A DNA stretch of 34,795 nucleotides from Ardenticatenaceae bacterium (GCA_020634565.1 JACKBN010000024.1:1-34795), one strand, 5' to 3'. Counted from the first letter of the stretch, positions 24,418 through 33,001 are shown. Translations and numbers: made by a program. The notes: a model not told the origin generated them from the letters alone.

Positions 24418-27400
24418 ATGAAACTGTATTTGTTTGGTCCGCTGCGGCTGGAAATAGACGGCCGTATCCAACTCCTCACTGGCTTCCCGGCGGCACTGCT
24501 GGGTCTGCTGGGTTTGCAGACGGCGACTGGCTATGCCGCCACGCGCACGCGGCTGGCAGGCACGCTTTGGCCCGATGTGGATGAGGAGCGGGCCCGCCAT
24601 TTGTTGAGCAACACGCTCTACCGGCTGCGGCGGCAGTTGGGCGACTCAGTTTCCCACCTCACCATCACCTCAGATAGTTTGGCCTTGCACGATGTTTGGC
24701 TGGATACGGCCGTTTTCCGCCAAAAACTAGCCTCTGACAAACTGGCAGATTGGCAAGCCGCTCTCGATTTGTACACGGGCGATTTGCTGGAAGAGATGGA
24801 CCCATTCTGGCTGCTCAGCCAACGGGCCGAACTGCGCGAACTGTACCTGACGGGCCTGGACCGCACCTGCCAGGCGCTGCTGTCTCAGGAACGATGGAAT
24901 GAAGCGCTGGCCGTCGCCCACCGCTGGACGCTGGCCGATCCGCTGAACGAGGCGGCGCACGCCACCGCCATCCGCCTGTACGCGCGGCTGGGGCGCTACG
25001 CTGCCGCTTTGCAGCAGTACGACACGCTGGTCCAGCTTCTGGCGGATGAACTGGATGTGGCCCCCTTGCCCGAAACGGCCGCACTTGTGGCCGAACTGCG
25101 CGACCAACGGCAAACGGCTACTTCGGCAGGCTCAGTGCTGGCTGTTCCTACCCAATCAGCCCCGCCCCCCCTCATTGGCAGGCAGGCGGAGCGCGGGCGA
25201 TTGTTGACCCAGCTTGAGCGTTTGGCCGATGGTCGCGGCGGCCTGGTTTTGTTGGAGGGTGATCCGGGGATGGGCAAAACTCGTCTGCTGGAAGCTGTGG
25301 CGGCGTCGGCAGGGCGGCGCAAGCTGCGGCTAGCCTGGGGGCAATTGGCCGAACACGAAACGCCGCACCGGTATGCGCCGCTGCCGGACATTTTGCAAGC
25401 GGCTACCGCTGGCCTGCTGCTGGATCGCATTGCCGAGCAGATCACGCCGCTGCTGCGCGGCCTGCTGACGCCACTTTTGCCACGATTGAACACAAGTTCA
25501 GTGCGCCGTTCGGCTATCGAACCAGAGAAAGAAGGGGTGACATTGCCTTTGGCAACGGCCGTTCACAAACTACTCTCTTTGCTGTGCCAAACGGAACCAA
25601 CTGTGCTGCTTTTGGACGATGTGCAGTGGGCCGACGACTATTTTTGGCCGCTGCTGCCGACGCTGGCGCAAGTTTGTGGGGAACGGCCGTTGCTCATCGT
25701 TATCAGTTTTCGCAGCCAGGAGTTGCGAGACAATGCGGGGGCGTGGCAAGCGATCCAGCAGCTTGAGCGGGAGTTTGCGCCGCATTGGTTGACGCTGGCG
25801 GGTTTCACGGTGGCAGAGTTGGGGGAACTGGCTATTGAGCTGGGACAATCGCGCCCAGCCGAAGAACTGGCGCAGCTGCATCAGCTTTCTGGCGGCAATC
25901 CGCTGGCGGCGCGGGAACTGTTGCTAAGCGATGATGCGGCGACTTCGTTTGAAAAGATGCTGGATGCACGTTTTGCACAGCTTTCTCCAAATGAGCGAGC
26001 TGCGTTGGCGGCAGCGGCCGTTTTGGGGCGGGAGTTTGGCCACGGCACCTGGCAGGCGATGGTGGAGGGTCCGGTTCCGGCGCAGAGGTTGCTGGACGGC
26101 CGTTTCCTGCAAGAAACGGCTCACGGCTACGCCTTCCAGCATGATTTGGTGCGGGCGGCGTGTTACCAAAGCCAATCGGCGGCAAATTCGCAGCACTGGC
26201 ACGCGCGGGCAGGGCAAGTTTTACGGCAGGCCGGGGCGAACGCGGCAACGTTGGCCTGGCATTTTGAGCAGGGAGCAGTGTGGGAAACGGCCGTTCATTA
26301 CCATCGGCGGGCGGCGGAGCGGGCGCTGCATTTGGCGGATGTGACCACGGCCGAGATGCATTGTGGGCAGGCGTTGAAGCTGCTGGCGAAAACAGTTGAT
26401 TCCAGCCAAAAGTTGCCGCTCAACTGCCTCGATTTACGCATCCGGCAAAAGTTGGCCTGGGCAGACACCAGTCTGGAGGAGGCGCAGGCGCTGGTGGCGC
26501 AAGCGCGCGCGGAAAACGATTTGGATTCGCTGCTGCAAGCGTTGCTGCTGCTGCTGAATTATTTGATGAGTCAGGGGCATCTGGACGAACTGCAAGCCAT
26601 CGGGCAGGAGATTACGGAGCTGGCGCGGGATTTGGGCGACCATGTGGCCGAAATTCAGGCGCTGAATCAGGTGGGGCATGCGCTGCTGTTTGTGTTTGGT
26701 GATGCGCAGAAGGCGCTGGATTACAGTCTGCGGGCGCTGCGGCTGGCGGAAGCGCTGCCGGATGAACCGTATTTGCGGGCGCAGGCGCTCTTTTCGCTCA
26801 TCCATGCCAATTTGCGCTTGCGCGAACGGCCGCAAGCCCGGGAATATCTATCCCAAACCGAAGCGCTGTTTGCCCAGCATCCCGAGCTGGACAGTTTACG
26901 GGCGGAGTTGATTAGCTACCAGGCGATTGTGACGCAGTTGGACAGCCATTGGGAGGAAGCGCGTCGTCGGCAGCATGAGCTCATTCAGATTCACCGGGCG
27001 GATAACAACATTGTGGGGCTGACGAATGCGCTGTACAACGCGGCGCACATCGGCTCGTTTTTGGGGCAGCACACGGAGTCGATTTTGTTTGCTGAAGAAA
27101 TGATGGCGCACACGCAGCAAAATCGGTCGTTGCAGGACCGGTACATGAATGTGTTTGACCGGACGATGCTGGTGGAATGTTACACGATGGCCGGACAGTT
27201 GGACGCGGCGGAAACGGCCGTTCAACCGATTCTCTCCTGGTTGCAGCAGGAGGATGCGGGGCGGGGCGCGGTGCAGGCGTGGATGGCGGTAGGCAATTTG
27301 CGCTTCATGCAGGGGGATTATGCGGCAGCGTACGAGGCGCACAGTCGGGCGCTGGTACACATCGAGCACCGTGGCGCGTCTACCTCGGCGCCATACATTT

Positions 27401-27999
27401 GCCATGCAGAGGCGGCGGTGCTGCTGGGCAAGCAGGCGGAAGCGGAAGCCAGCTTTGCCAAAGCGACGGAGCTGATCGATTTGCAGAAGTCGGGGGCGAA
27501 TCTGACGTATTATCGGTACGTGCAATTTTTGCTGACAAACGAGCGACGCTATCTGGCCTTGGCGCGGGCGCAGATGTTGGCGCTTTGCCTGCTGCTGGAG
27601 GATGGGCGGCTGCGGCGGGATTATTGGCATAATTTGCCGGTGCATCAGGACATCGAGCGGTTTTGGCGTGAGGGTGCGGATGTTGAAACCGCTCAATTAG
27701 CCAAAGCAGATGTGCCGTTGGGACGGCCGTTAACCGACGACGATCTCATTTCGATTACCTGGACGTTAGACGATGGTGTGGGGGATACGGCCGTTCGCCA
27801 ACAATCTGGCAAGGTGGGGCTGCGGCGGCATCGGCTGCGGCGATTGGTGGATGAGGCATTTGCTCAGGGCGCACTGCCCACGGATGCAGATTTGGCGCAG
27901 GCGTTGGGCGTTTCGGTGCGCACGGTGGAGCGGGACCGGGCGGCGCTGGCAGAAGCTGGGCATGTTTTACGAACGCGGGGATACGGCCGTACCGCTTAA
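24418..27999 (+). CDS. BTAD (SARP-like)-AAA-TPR transcriptional regulator with C-terminal HTH
   Basis: 1193 aa. Residues 1-90 form an OmpR/SARP-type winged helix (MKLYLFGPLRLEIDG ... HLLSNTLYRLRRQLG). About 95-235 is the BTAD helical domain (DWQAALDLYTGDLLEEMDPFW ... LADELDVAPLPET). About 250-560 is an AAA/STAND ATPase with GDPGMGKT (281-288) and VLLLDDVQWAD (about 396-406). A long TPR region follows (about 640-1090). The last 65 residues hold a second, DeoR-like HTH (DADLAQALGVSVRTVERDRAAL). Such proteins resemble MalT-type ATP- and ligand-gated activators. I place the start at ATG 24418; the in-frame TTG at 24382 lies in repeat copy 2. It is divergent from the TIR-CHAT gene, so it may control it. 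Confidence 0.88.
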   Translation: MKLYLFGPLRLEIDGRIQLLTGFPAALLGLLGLQTATGYAATRTRLAGTLWPDVDEERARHLLSNTLYRLRRQLGDSVSHLTITSDSLALHDVWLDTAVFRQKLASDKLADWQAALDLYTGDLLEEMDPFWLLSQRAELRELYLTGLDRTCQALLSQERWNEALAVAHRWTLADPLNEAAHATAIRLYARLGRYAAALQQYDTLVQLLADELDVAPLPETAALVAELRDQRQTATSAGSVLAVPTQSAPPPLIGRQAERGRLLTQLERLADGRGGLVLLEGDPGMGKTRLLEAVAASAGRRKLRLAWGQLAEHETPHRYAPLPDILQAATAGLLLDRIAEQITPLLRGLLTPLLPRLNTSSVRRSAIEPEKEGVTLPLATAVHKLLSLLCQTEPTVLLLDDVQWADDYFWPLLPTLAQVCGERPLLIVISFRSQELRDNAGAWQAIQQLEREFAPHWLTLAGFTVAELGELAIELGQSRPAEELAQLHQLSGGNPLAARELLLSDDAATSFEKMLDARFAQLSPNERAALAAAAVLGREFGHGTWQAMVEGPVPAQRLLDGRFLQETAHGYAFQHDLVRAACYQSQSAANSQHWHARAGQVLRQAGANAATLAWHFEQGAVWETAVHYHRRAAERALHLADVTTAEMHCGQALKLLAKTVDSSQKLPLNCLDLRIRQKLAWADTSLEEAQALVAQARAENDLDSLLQALLLLLNYLMSQGHLDELQAIGQEITELARDLGDHVAEIQALNQVGHALLFVFGDAQKALDYSLRALRLAEALPDEPYLRAQALFSLIHANLRLRERPQAREYLSQTEALFAQHPELDSLRAELISYQAIVTQLDSHWEEARRRQHELIQIHRADNNIVGLTNALYNAAHIGSFLGQHTESILFAEEMMAHTQQNRSLQDRYMNVFDRTMLVECYTMAGQLDAAETAVQPILSWLQQEDAGRGAVQAWMAVGNLRFMQGDYAAAYEAHSRALVHIEHRGASTSAPYICHAEAAVLLGKQAEAEASFAKATELIDLQKSGANLTYYRYVQFLLTNERRYLALARAQMLALCLLLEDGRLRRDYWHNLPVHQDIERFWREGADVETAQLAKADVPLGRPLTDDDLISITWTLDDGVGDTAVRQQSGKVGLRRHRLRRLVDEAFAQGALPTDADLAQALGVSVRTVERDRAALAEAGHVLRTRGYGRTA

Positions 28000-28026
28000 A
28001 CATCTAGCCTGCTGACTAAAACTTAA

Positions 28027-28091
28027 CCGCAGAGGTCGCGGAGGACGCAGAGAAGGTAAAAAAAACTCTGCGCTCTCCGCGTTCTCTGCGG
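28027..28091. terminator. CGCAGAG hairpin, likely terminator
   Basis: The left arm CCGCAGAG..GGAG..GCAGAG pairs with the right arm CTCTGC..CTCC..CTCTGCGG around an A-rich loop. It is followed by GTGAAAAAATTG on the plus strand; the opposite strand has an A/T-poor flank. It lies 28 bases after the regulator stop. It is a GC variant of the CACAGAG element family. Confidence 0.55.
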
Positions 28092-28184
28092 TGAAAAAAT
28101 TGAATTTGATAGCCAGTTTTCCCATTTTGTCGGGATACTTTTTCCTCTATTTTGGGTGTGAGACCACTGTGAGAGCAAAACCGT

Positions 28185-28400
28185 ATGCTGCTGCGCATGA
28201 ATCGTGATGCAGAGCGACGGTATTTTATTCTTTCGATTTGGTCTCAGGCGAATGGATCGTCTCATGGGGTGTGGCGCGGCTATTTGGAGTCGGCCAGCGG
28301 CAGCCGCACCTATTTTGCTACCTTGCAGCGGTTGAATAGTTTGCTGAACAGCGCGGGGTGGCAGGAGGATACGGCCGTTCCCGAGCCAGACCAATCGTAA
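28185..28400 (+). CDS. Small protein of unknown function (WRGYLES-type)
   Basis: 71 aa. The core RRYFILSIWSQANGSSHGVW, then RGYLESASGSRTYFATLQRL, has a regular two-strand/turn/strand/helix pattern. I recall similar short proteins (FVLRLW...WRGSLE...RYFASLE.L) as common in Chloroflexota, without an assigned function. The start is ATG 28185 (GAGAG upstream) or the in-frame ATG 28197. The ACGGCCGT near the 3' end encodes TAV. Confidence 0.6.
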   Translation: MLLRMNRDAERRYFILSIWSQANGSSHGVWRGYLESASGSRTYFATLQRLNSLLNSAGWQEDTAVPEPDQS

Positions 28401-28433
28401 ACGTGAAAATTTATGCAAAATGGAGTGATGGTT

Positions 28434-28646
28434 ATGAAAGATAGTAAATTGGTGCAAGTTGGGTTGTTGATTGTGATTGTGATTGCGGGGGCGGCGCTGG
28501 CCACCTCGTTTCCTTCTGCCGAGCGGCTGATTGTGCGCATTACGGTGATTGCCGGGGCGGCGGTGGTGCTGAATTTATGGGCCATGTGGTCCGATGGGCG
28601 CAAAAAGAAAAAGGAGTCGGCTGAGGTAAACGATGACGCGCCTTAA
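28434..28646 (+). CDS. Small two-helix membrane protein
   Basis: 70 aa with two hydrophobic segments (about 6-23 and 33-50) and a cytoplasmic-type basic tail (DGRKKKKESAE). I place the start at ATG 28434 because GGAG (28422-28425) is correctly spaced for it; the upstream in-frame ATG 28413 has none. The 3' end overlaps the next gene by 14 bases. No family is recognised. Together with the next gene it may form a small membrane complex. Confidence 0.6.
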   Translation: MKDSKLVQVGLLIVIVIAGAALATSFPSAERLIVRITVIAGAAVVLNLWAMWSDGRKKKKESAEVNDDAP

Positions 28647-28929
28647 TGGATTGGCGCTGCTCTTTTTGTTTGGCAGCGCACTTGTGGGGCTGCTGCTCCA
28701 GCGTTTGATTGCGCCGGACAATGAGGCCGTGGCGGTGCTGATTGCCGCCACGCTGATGACGCTGCTGGATGCGGGGTATCGGTTGCGCAATGAGGCATTT
28801 AACGGCCGTCCCAAATGGATTTCGGCGCAGGCGGGAGCGTATTTGGCGTTTTTCCCGCTGTGGGGCTGGGGTGTGGCGCTCATTGTCATTGCCCTGGTGC
28901 AGTTGGTCACGGGGCAGGCGATCTTCTAG
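28633..28929 (+). CDS. Small multi-spanning membrane protein
   Basis: 98 aa with three hydrophobic segments (about 5-22, 31-47 and 69-95) separated by a polar stretch DAGYRLRNEAFNGRPKW. I recognise no family. It overlaps the preceding gene by 14 bases in another frame, with a ribosome site inside it (GAGG at 28623-28626), so translation is probably coupled. A terminator follows 31 bases downstream. Confidence 0.6.
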   Translation: MTRLNGLALLFLFGSALVGLLLQRLIAPDNEAVAVLIAATLMTLLDAGYRLRNEAFNGRPKWISAQAGAYLAFFPLWGWGVALIVIALVQLVTGQAIF

Positions 28930-28959
28930 GTAAAACTGCCAGTTCAATTTTGGTTAACG

Positions 28960-28996
28960 GCCGTTTCCATTGAGCAAGATGGAAGCGGCTTTTTTT
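28960..28996 (+). terminator. Intrinsic terminator with ACGGCCGT in its stem
   Basis: An 11-bp stem GCCGTTTCCAT / ATGGAAGCGGC with one G-T pair and loop TGAGCAAG, followed by seven T residues (28990-28996). The stem includes half of an ACGGCCGT copy (28958-28965). This shows that an upstream in-frame TTG at 28970 is not the start of the next gene. Confidence 0.85.
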
Positions 28997-29044
28997 GTGC
29001 TGGTTGGTTGTTTTGGCAGGCGTTACAATCCAACGCTTAAACTC

Positions 29045-29749
29045 ATGATTGTGACCCTGATTGTCTTCTTTGCGATTTTTGTGCAGTCGGCCTCTGGATT
29101 TGGGCTGGCGCTGGTGTCGATGCCGCTGCTGGTGAGCGTGATTGGCGTGACCACAGCGACGCCGCTGGTGGCGGTGGTAGGCATTACGGCCGAAATCTTT
29201 TTGCTGCGTCGCTACTGGCAGGCGCTCAATTTTTCTGCCGTCAAGCGCCTTTCTTTGGCCTCCATTATTGGCATTCCGCTGGGGGTGTATGTGCTGCGCG
29301 AGGTAGACGGCCGTATTGTCACTACCATTTTGGGCGTCATCGTGACGAGCTATGCGCTTTATGCGCTGCTGGGGCCGCGCTTGCCCCAACTGCGCCAGCC
29401 CGCTTGGGCGTATGGTTTTGGTTTTATCGGTGGGGTGCTGAGTGGCGCTTACAACACGAGTGGGCCGCCGGTTATTATTTACGGCACCTGTCGCCGCTGG
29501 GAGCCAACCACTTTTAAGGGGAATTTGCAGGCGTATTTTGCGCTTAACAGCCTGTTTACCCTTTCGGCCCATGCGCTGAGCGGCAATTTTACGGCCGTTG
29601 TCTGGCAAAATTATTTGTGGGCGCTGCCGGGCATTGGGCTGGGTCTGGTTTTGGGGCGCTGGGTAGACGGCCGTATCCCGCCAGAAAAATTTCGTACCGG
29701 GGTGCTGCTGTTGCTGATTTTGTTGGGCATTCGGCTCATTATTGGTTAG
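29045..29749 (+). CDS. TauE/SafE-family sulfite/anion exporter-like membrane protein
   Basis: 234 aa with seven or eight transmembrane segments. TauE/SafE landmarks are the N-terminal FVQSASGFGLALVSMPLL with GVTTATPLVAVVGI (about 10-50), the mid-protein repeat GFGFIGGVLSGAYNTSGPPV (about 140-159) and the KGNLQAYFALNSLFTL helix. The family moves sulfite, sulfoacetate or similar small anions; the substrate is not clear. I take ATG 29045 as the start because it begins the first helix and everything before it includes the terminator at 28960-28996. A -10-like TACAAT at 29027-29032 would make it nearly leaderless. Confidence 0.85.
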   Translation: MIVTLIVFFAIFVQSASGFGLALVSMPLLVSVIGVTTATPLVAVVGITAEIFLLRRYWQALNFSAVKRLSLASIIGIPLGVYVLREVDGRIVTTILGVIVTSYALYALLGPRLPQLRQPAWAYGFGFIGGVLSGAYNTSGPPVIIYGTCRRWEPTTFKGNLQAYFALNSLFTLSAHALSGNFTAVVWQNYLWALPGIGLGLVLGRWVDGRIPPEKFRTGVLLLLILLGIRLIIG

Positions 29750-29797
29750 TTGCTCTGCCAAATGAGAGAACAAGGCGTAAAAGATCGAAAAAGCATC

Positions 29798-29826
29798 TTG
29801 TTGAAAAAGTGAGAACTCATTACACT
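29798..29826 (+). promoter_or_regulatory. Possible leaderless promoter
   Basis: TTGTTG (29798-29803), a 17-base spacer and TACACT (29821-29826). The ATG at 29834 lies only 7 bases after the -10, so transcription would begin at or near the start codon. No Shine-Dalgarno precedes that ATG, in agreement. Confidence 0.35.
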
Positions 29827-29833
29827 GTCCCCT

Positions 29834-31006
29834 ATGAATGAGCAGGAAGCTATCACTGAAGAAAAAGTCAAAAAATCAACGAATAAAAAGCACCGCAAAG
29901 GTGGTGGGGAACGCCGGTATCGGTTCAGCGGGCGACACAAACGGCATCTCTTGCCCCATCTGCGCTGGTGGCGTGAAATATTGGTGGTGCTGTTGCTGAT
30001 AACGGCCGTTTTCTTTCTCATCAACCCTTTCCCCCGATTGGCCCGAGCCCAAGCGAAGGCAGCCGCGCCCGTACCAGAACAGCAGGTCGCCTTTGAGCTC
30101 TCGGCGGAGCCGGAAGCTGGCTATTGCATTGCTGGTGGCTTTCAGGATTGGGACGGCAGCAGCACGCCTTTGCTGGATGATGGCACCGAGGGCGATCGCA
30201 CGGCGGGGGATGGCATCTATTCACGCACCATCACGTTTACCGAGCCAGATCGTTACCTGTGGCGGGTGCTGGAGTGTGGTGATTGGGATACGGCCGTTCC
30301 CGAAAGCAACGCCTGGGTGTTTGTTACCCAACCCGAGCAGGCCGTGACCTTCACGTTTAGCCCTATCTTTGGCCGGGCCGATTTTTGGCCGCGTGATTTT
30401 GCCTTAACGGCCAACGATACATTGCCCGGTCGGGCCGTGGCGGTGGGCACTTTCCAAGCAAGACGCTGGGATAGCGAAGACGGCCGTACCCAAATGCGAC
30501 CCTCGGGCAATGACCAGTTTGAACTGGCGTACCGCGTGCCACTGCCGGGTGACCATGAATCTTACGTTGCCATCCAGGGCCAGGAAGCCTGGATTGGGGC
30601 AACGGGTCGTTCTACCGAGCCTGTGCCGCTGCTGTTTACCACAAAATTCCCCTCGGAGATGGTGGTTTTTCAATATGACGGCCGTACCGACAGCATAGCG
30701 GTGCTGACCGGAATGCCCTGGTGGTTAAGCTGGCTGGGTTATGGGTGGGGCGCCAGGATCATTGCCGGGATTTCCCTTTTAGGGGTGTTCATTTTAGGGG
30801 CGCAAATTGGTTACCGGCGCATCGTTTTACGGCCAGAGTGGCAGGAAAGCGAAGGCTGCCCCGAATGTCACCAACACAATCTCCGCCGCACCAACCGCCA
30901 CAATTCAGATTATTTGCTGAACATGGTGGGGGTTCCGGTGCGCCGCTACAAGTGCGATGATTGTGACTGGGAAGGCCGCCGCATGTATCGCCATCACCAT
31001 CGCTAA
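29834..31006 (+). CDS. Two-TM protein with outer beta domain and cytoplasmic zinc ribbon
   Basis: 390 aa. A strongly basic cytoplasmic N-terminus (1-46) leads into a transmembrane helix (about 48-64). Residues about 80-165 form a beta domain with GGFQDWDG, DGTEGDRTAGDGIYSRTITF and YLWRVLECGDWDTAVPESN, which resembles the X25/starch-binding-like beta sandwiches of pullulanases. A second beta stretch (170-285) precedes another helix (about 298-318). The C-terminus is a zinc ribbon, CPEC (about 343) and CDDC (about 375). I recognise no named family. It could couple an external carbohydrate or ligand to a cytoplasmic partner, as inference only. Confidence 0.75.
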   Translation: MNEQEAITEEKVKKSTNKKHRKGGGERRYRFSGRHKRHLLPHLRWWREILVVLLLITAVFFLINPFPRLARAQAKAAAPVPEQQVAFELSAEPEAGYCIAGGFQDWDGSSTPLLDDGTEGDRTAGDGIYSRTITFTEPDRYLWRVLECGDWDTAVPESNAWVFVTQPEQAVTFTFSPIFGRADFWPRDFALTANDTLPGRAVAVGTFQARRWDSEDGRTQMRPSGNDQFELAYRVPLPGDHESYVAIQGQEAWIGATGRSTEPVPLLFTTKFPSEMVVFQYDGRTDSIAVLTGMPWWLSWLGYGWGARIIAGISLLGVFILGAQIGYRRIVLRPEWQESEGCPECHQHNLRRTNRHNSDYLLNMVGVPVRRYKCDDCDWEGRRMYRHHHR

Positions 31007-31013
31007 GCGTGTG

Positions 31014-32177
31014 CTAGCGGGTAAATTGAGGCAGCAGATCGGCCAGACCTTGCCGCAGCGTTTCAATATCGCTGGGGGTGTTGTACCCTTGCACAGACAC
31101 GCGAATGAACGGCCGTTCCTGCCAGACCGTCAACGGCACTTCCACTTTGTATTGGGCATAAAGCTGATCTTTTAACGCCTGTGCGTCCCTGATCAGGGGC
31201 AGCGGCATTATCGCCATCTGGCTAAACGCTTCCGGGTTCGGATACAGGCTGGGCAGATTGGTAATCTCGGCAATGCCCTGCATCGCTTCCTCCAAAAGGG
31301 CATGGCACGCTGCCTGCACCTGCTCCCATTGATGCGCTTCGCGAAATTGGATGGCGTCCGCCACGGCAAAATAGGCTGAGAGATCATTCGTGCCCAAAAA
31401 TTGCAGGTAATCTAGAAAATCGGAGCCATAGCGCAGCTGCCGCCCGGGGCCCCAACCCCAGCCCACTACCAGCGGCTCGATGAGCGACTGCACGGCGGGC
31501 TGGGCGTGCAAAAAGGCAGAACCTTTGGGGGCGCACAGCCATTTGTGACAATTCCCGGTATAAAAATCGGCCCCGAGTGCGGCCAGATCAAGCGGGATTT
31601 GCCCCGGCGCATGGGCACCATCGACCACAGTGAGAATGCCGGCTTCTCTGGCCCGTGCGCAGATTTTTTGGATGGGGAAGCGTACGGCCGTACTCGACGT
31701 GATATGGCTCAAAAAGAGAACGCGCGTTTTGGCGGTCACGCCTTGCCAAAGCATTTCTACAATTGTTTCGTCATCCGGTAATGGCAGCGGGATGGGCTGC
31801 TGGCGATAGGTAAAGCCACGCTTTTGGCTGAGAAAATGCCACACATTGTCGCACGCGCCATATTCATGGTTGGTGGTAAGCACCTCATCTTCCGGCCCAA
31901 GCTGGAGGGAGCGCGCCACGATGTTGACCCCGAAGGTGGCGTTGGGGATAAAAACCAGATCGTCGCCATTGGCGTGCAAAAAACTGGCTAATGCGTGTCG
32001 GGCAGACGCCAGATGAGATTCTATTTCTTTGGCGAAAAACTGGACTGGCTGGCGCTCCAACCGCCGCTGCCATGCCTGATAAGCCGCAAACACGGGGCGC
32101 GGCGTGGCCCCAAAGGAGCCATGATTCAAAAACGCAACTTCAGGGTCAAGCAAAAATTGGGATTCTAGATCAAACAT
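31014..32177 (-). CDS. Class-V-fold PLP aminotransferase, isopenicillin N epimerase-like
   Basis: 387 aa. It shows the CefD-like N-terminus FLNHGSFGATPRPV (16-29), NATFGVNIVARSL with the phosphate-binding environment, VVDGAHAPGQIPL (Asp186, His189) and NCHKWLCAPKG with the PLP-binding Lys212. The C-terminal IRVSVQGYNTPSDIETL completes the fold. Members act as epimerases, desulfurases or ergothioneine-type C-S lyases; isopenicillin chemistry is not implied, because no other pathway gene is present. It converges with the upstream plus-strand gene, with 7 bases between stop codons. GAGGA lies about 11 bases before the ATG. Confidence 0.9.
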   Translation of the reverse strand: MFDLESQFLLDPEVAFLNHGSFGATPRPVFAAYQAWQRRLERQPVQFFAKEIESHLASARHALASFLHANGDDLVFIPNATFGVNIVARSLQLGPEDEVLTTNHEYGACDNVWHFLSQKRGFTYRQQPIPLPLPDDETIVEMLWQGVTAKTRVLFLSHITSSTAVRFPIQKICARAREAGILTVVDGAHAPGQIPLDLAALGADFYTGNCHKWLCAPKGSAFLHAQPAVQSLIEPLVVGWGWGPGRQLRYGSDFLDYLQFLGTNDLSAYFAVADAIQFREAHQWEQVQAACHALLEEAMQGIAEITNLPSLYPNPEAFSQMAIMPLPLIRDAQALKDQLYAQYKVEVPLTVWQERPFIRVSVQGYNTPSDIETLRQGLADLLPQFTR

Positions 32178-32260
32178 GGGGCAATCGTTCCTCGCAGCAA
32201 TATGAATAAAACGAGGAACTATAGACTGAAAGCGGGAATAATCAAGCGCAAATGGGGTCG

Positions 32261-33001
32261 TTAGAGAAGCAAGATGAGCTGGGTTAAATTGGTGATGCGG
32301 TGAATTTTGGGTGGCAGCGCAATGCCGTTCCCCTGCTCAAACCGGTCGATCCAGATGCCGCCAGCAAAACCACCCTTCTGAACGGCCGCAATTGCATCCA
32401 CTTCCAGGTTGTCGCCCACATAGAGGCAGTTGGCGGGATTTTGACGCAGCCGAGCGGCAGCTTGCTTGAAGATTGTCTTCTTTGGCTTATGCACGCCGAC
32501 TTCCTCGCTGATGGTGATGTGGTTTTGCGGGATGAGATCACCTAAAAGCTGGGCAATGGTTTGCCGGACGGAGGTGGAGTGGTTGGACAGGATGCCAATG
32601 GTTAAATTTTGCGCTTGTAGTTGGCGTAAGGTGGGCAAGACATCGTCAAAGAGAAAGTGGGGCAAACGGCCGTATCCGGCATAAATCTCATAGGCAAAAT
32701 CAAAGCTGTCGTTGGGATGGCCTAGCCGACGCAGCAGCTCACGATAAAGTTGAATGATTTCGCTCTTCTTTTGGGGGCGTAACGATCCTTGTGCCTGCCC
32801 ATTAGCAATATCTGCCTCCAGGGCAGCCTGAGCGGCCTCGACCTCGGTTAACGTGCAGGCGACTCCGTAATTTTGGAATAATTTAGTGGTGCGCGCGATG
32901 TGGGAAACCTCAGGCCCTAAAGAATATGCCAGCGTGAAGTCCCAATCGAAGATAACGGCCGTTACAAAGTCCGTTGGCAATGCATTCAGCGATGAACTCA
33001 T
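32261..33001 (-). CDS. HAD-superfamily hydrolase
   Basis: 246 aa. All four HAD motifs are present: IFDWDFTL (Asp19, Asp21), a helical cap (about 35-115), ILSNHS (motif II), the Lys in GVHKPKKTIFKQAA (motif III) and YVGDNLEVDAIAA (motif IV). The cap is of C1 type, so it is likely a phosphatase of a small metabolite. AAGG lies about 7 bases before the ATG. It precedes the aminotransferase in the same direction with an 83-base gap, so they may be co-transcribed. Confidence 0.9.
   Translation of the reverse strand: MSSSLNALPTDFVTAVIFDWDFTLAYSLGPEVSHIARTTKLFQNYGVACTLTEVEAAQAALEADIANGQAQGSLRPQKKSEIIQLYRELLRRLGHPNDSFDFAYEIYAGYGRLPHFLFDDVLPTLRQLQAQNLTIGILSNHSTSVRQTIAQLLGDLIPQNHITISEEVGVHKPKKTIFKQAAARLRQNPANCLYVGDNLEVDAIAAVQKGGFAGGIWIDRFEQGNGIALPPKIHRITNLTQLILLL

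Noticed and set aside
24143..24600. Small minus-strand frames upstream of the TIR-CHAT gene
   Set aside because: They cover repeat copy 2 and the antisense of the regulator start, with no coding signature.
28970..29044. N-terminal extension of the TauE/SafE-like protein
   Set aside because: The TTG start lies in the loop of an intrinsic terminator, so it would not be on the transcript of this gene in a usable form.
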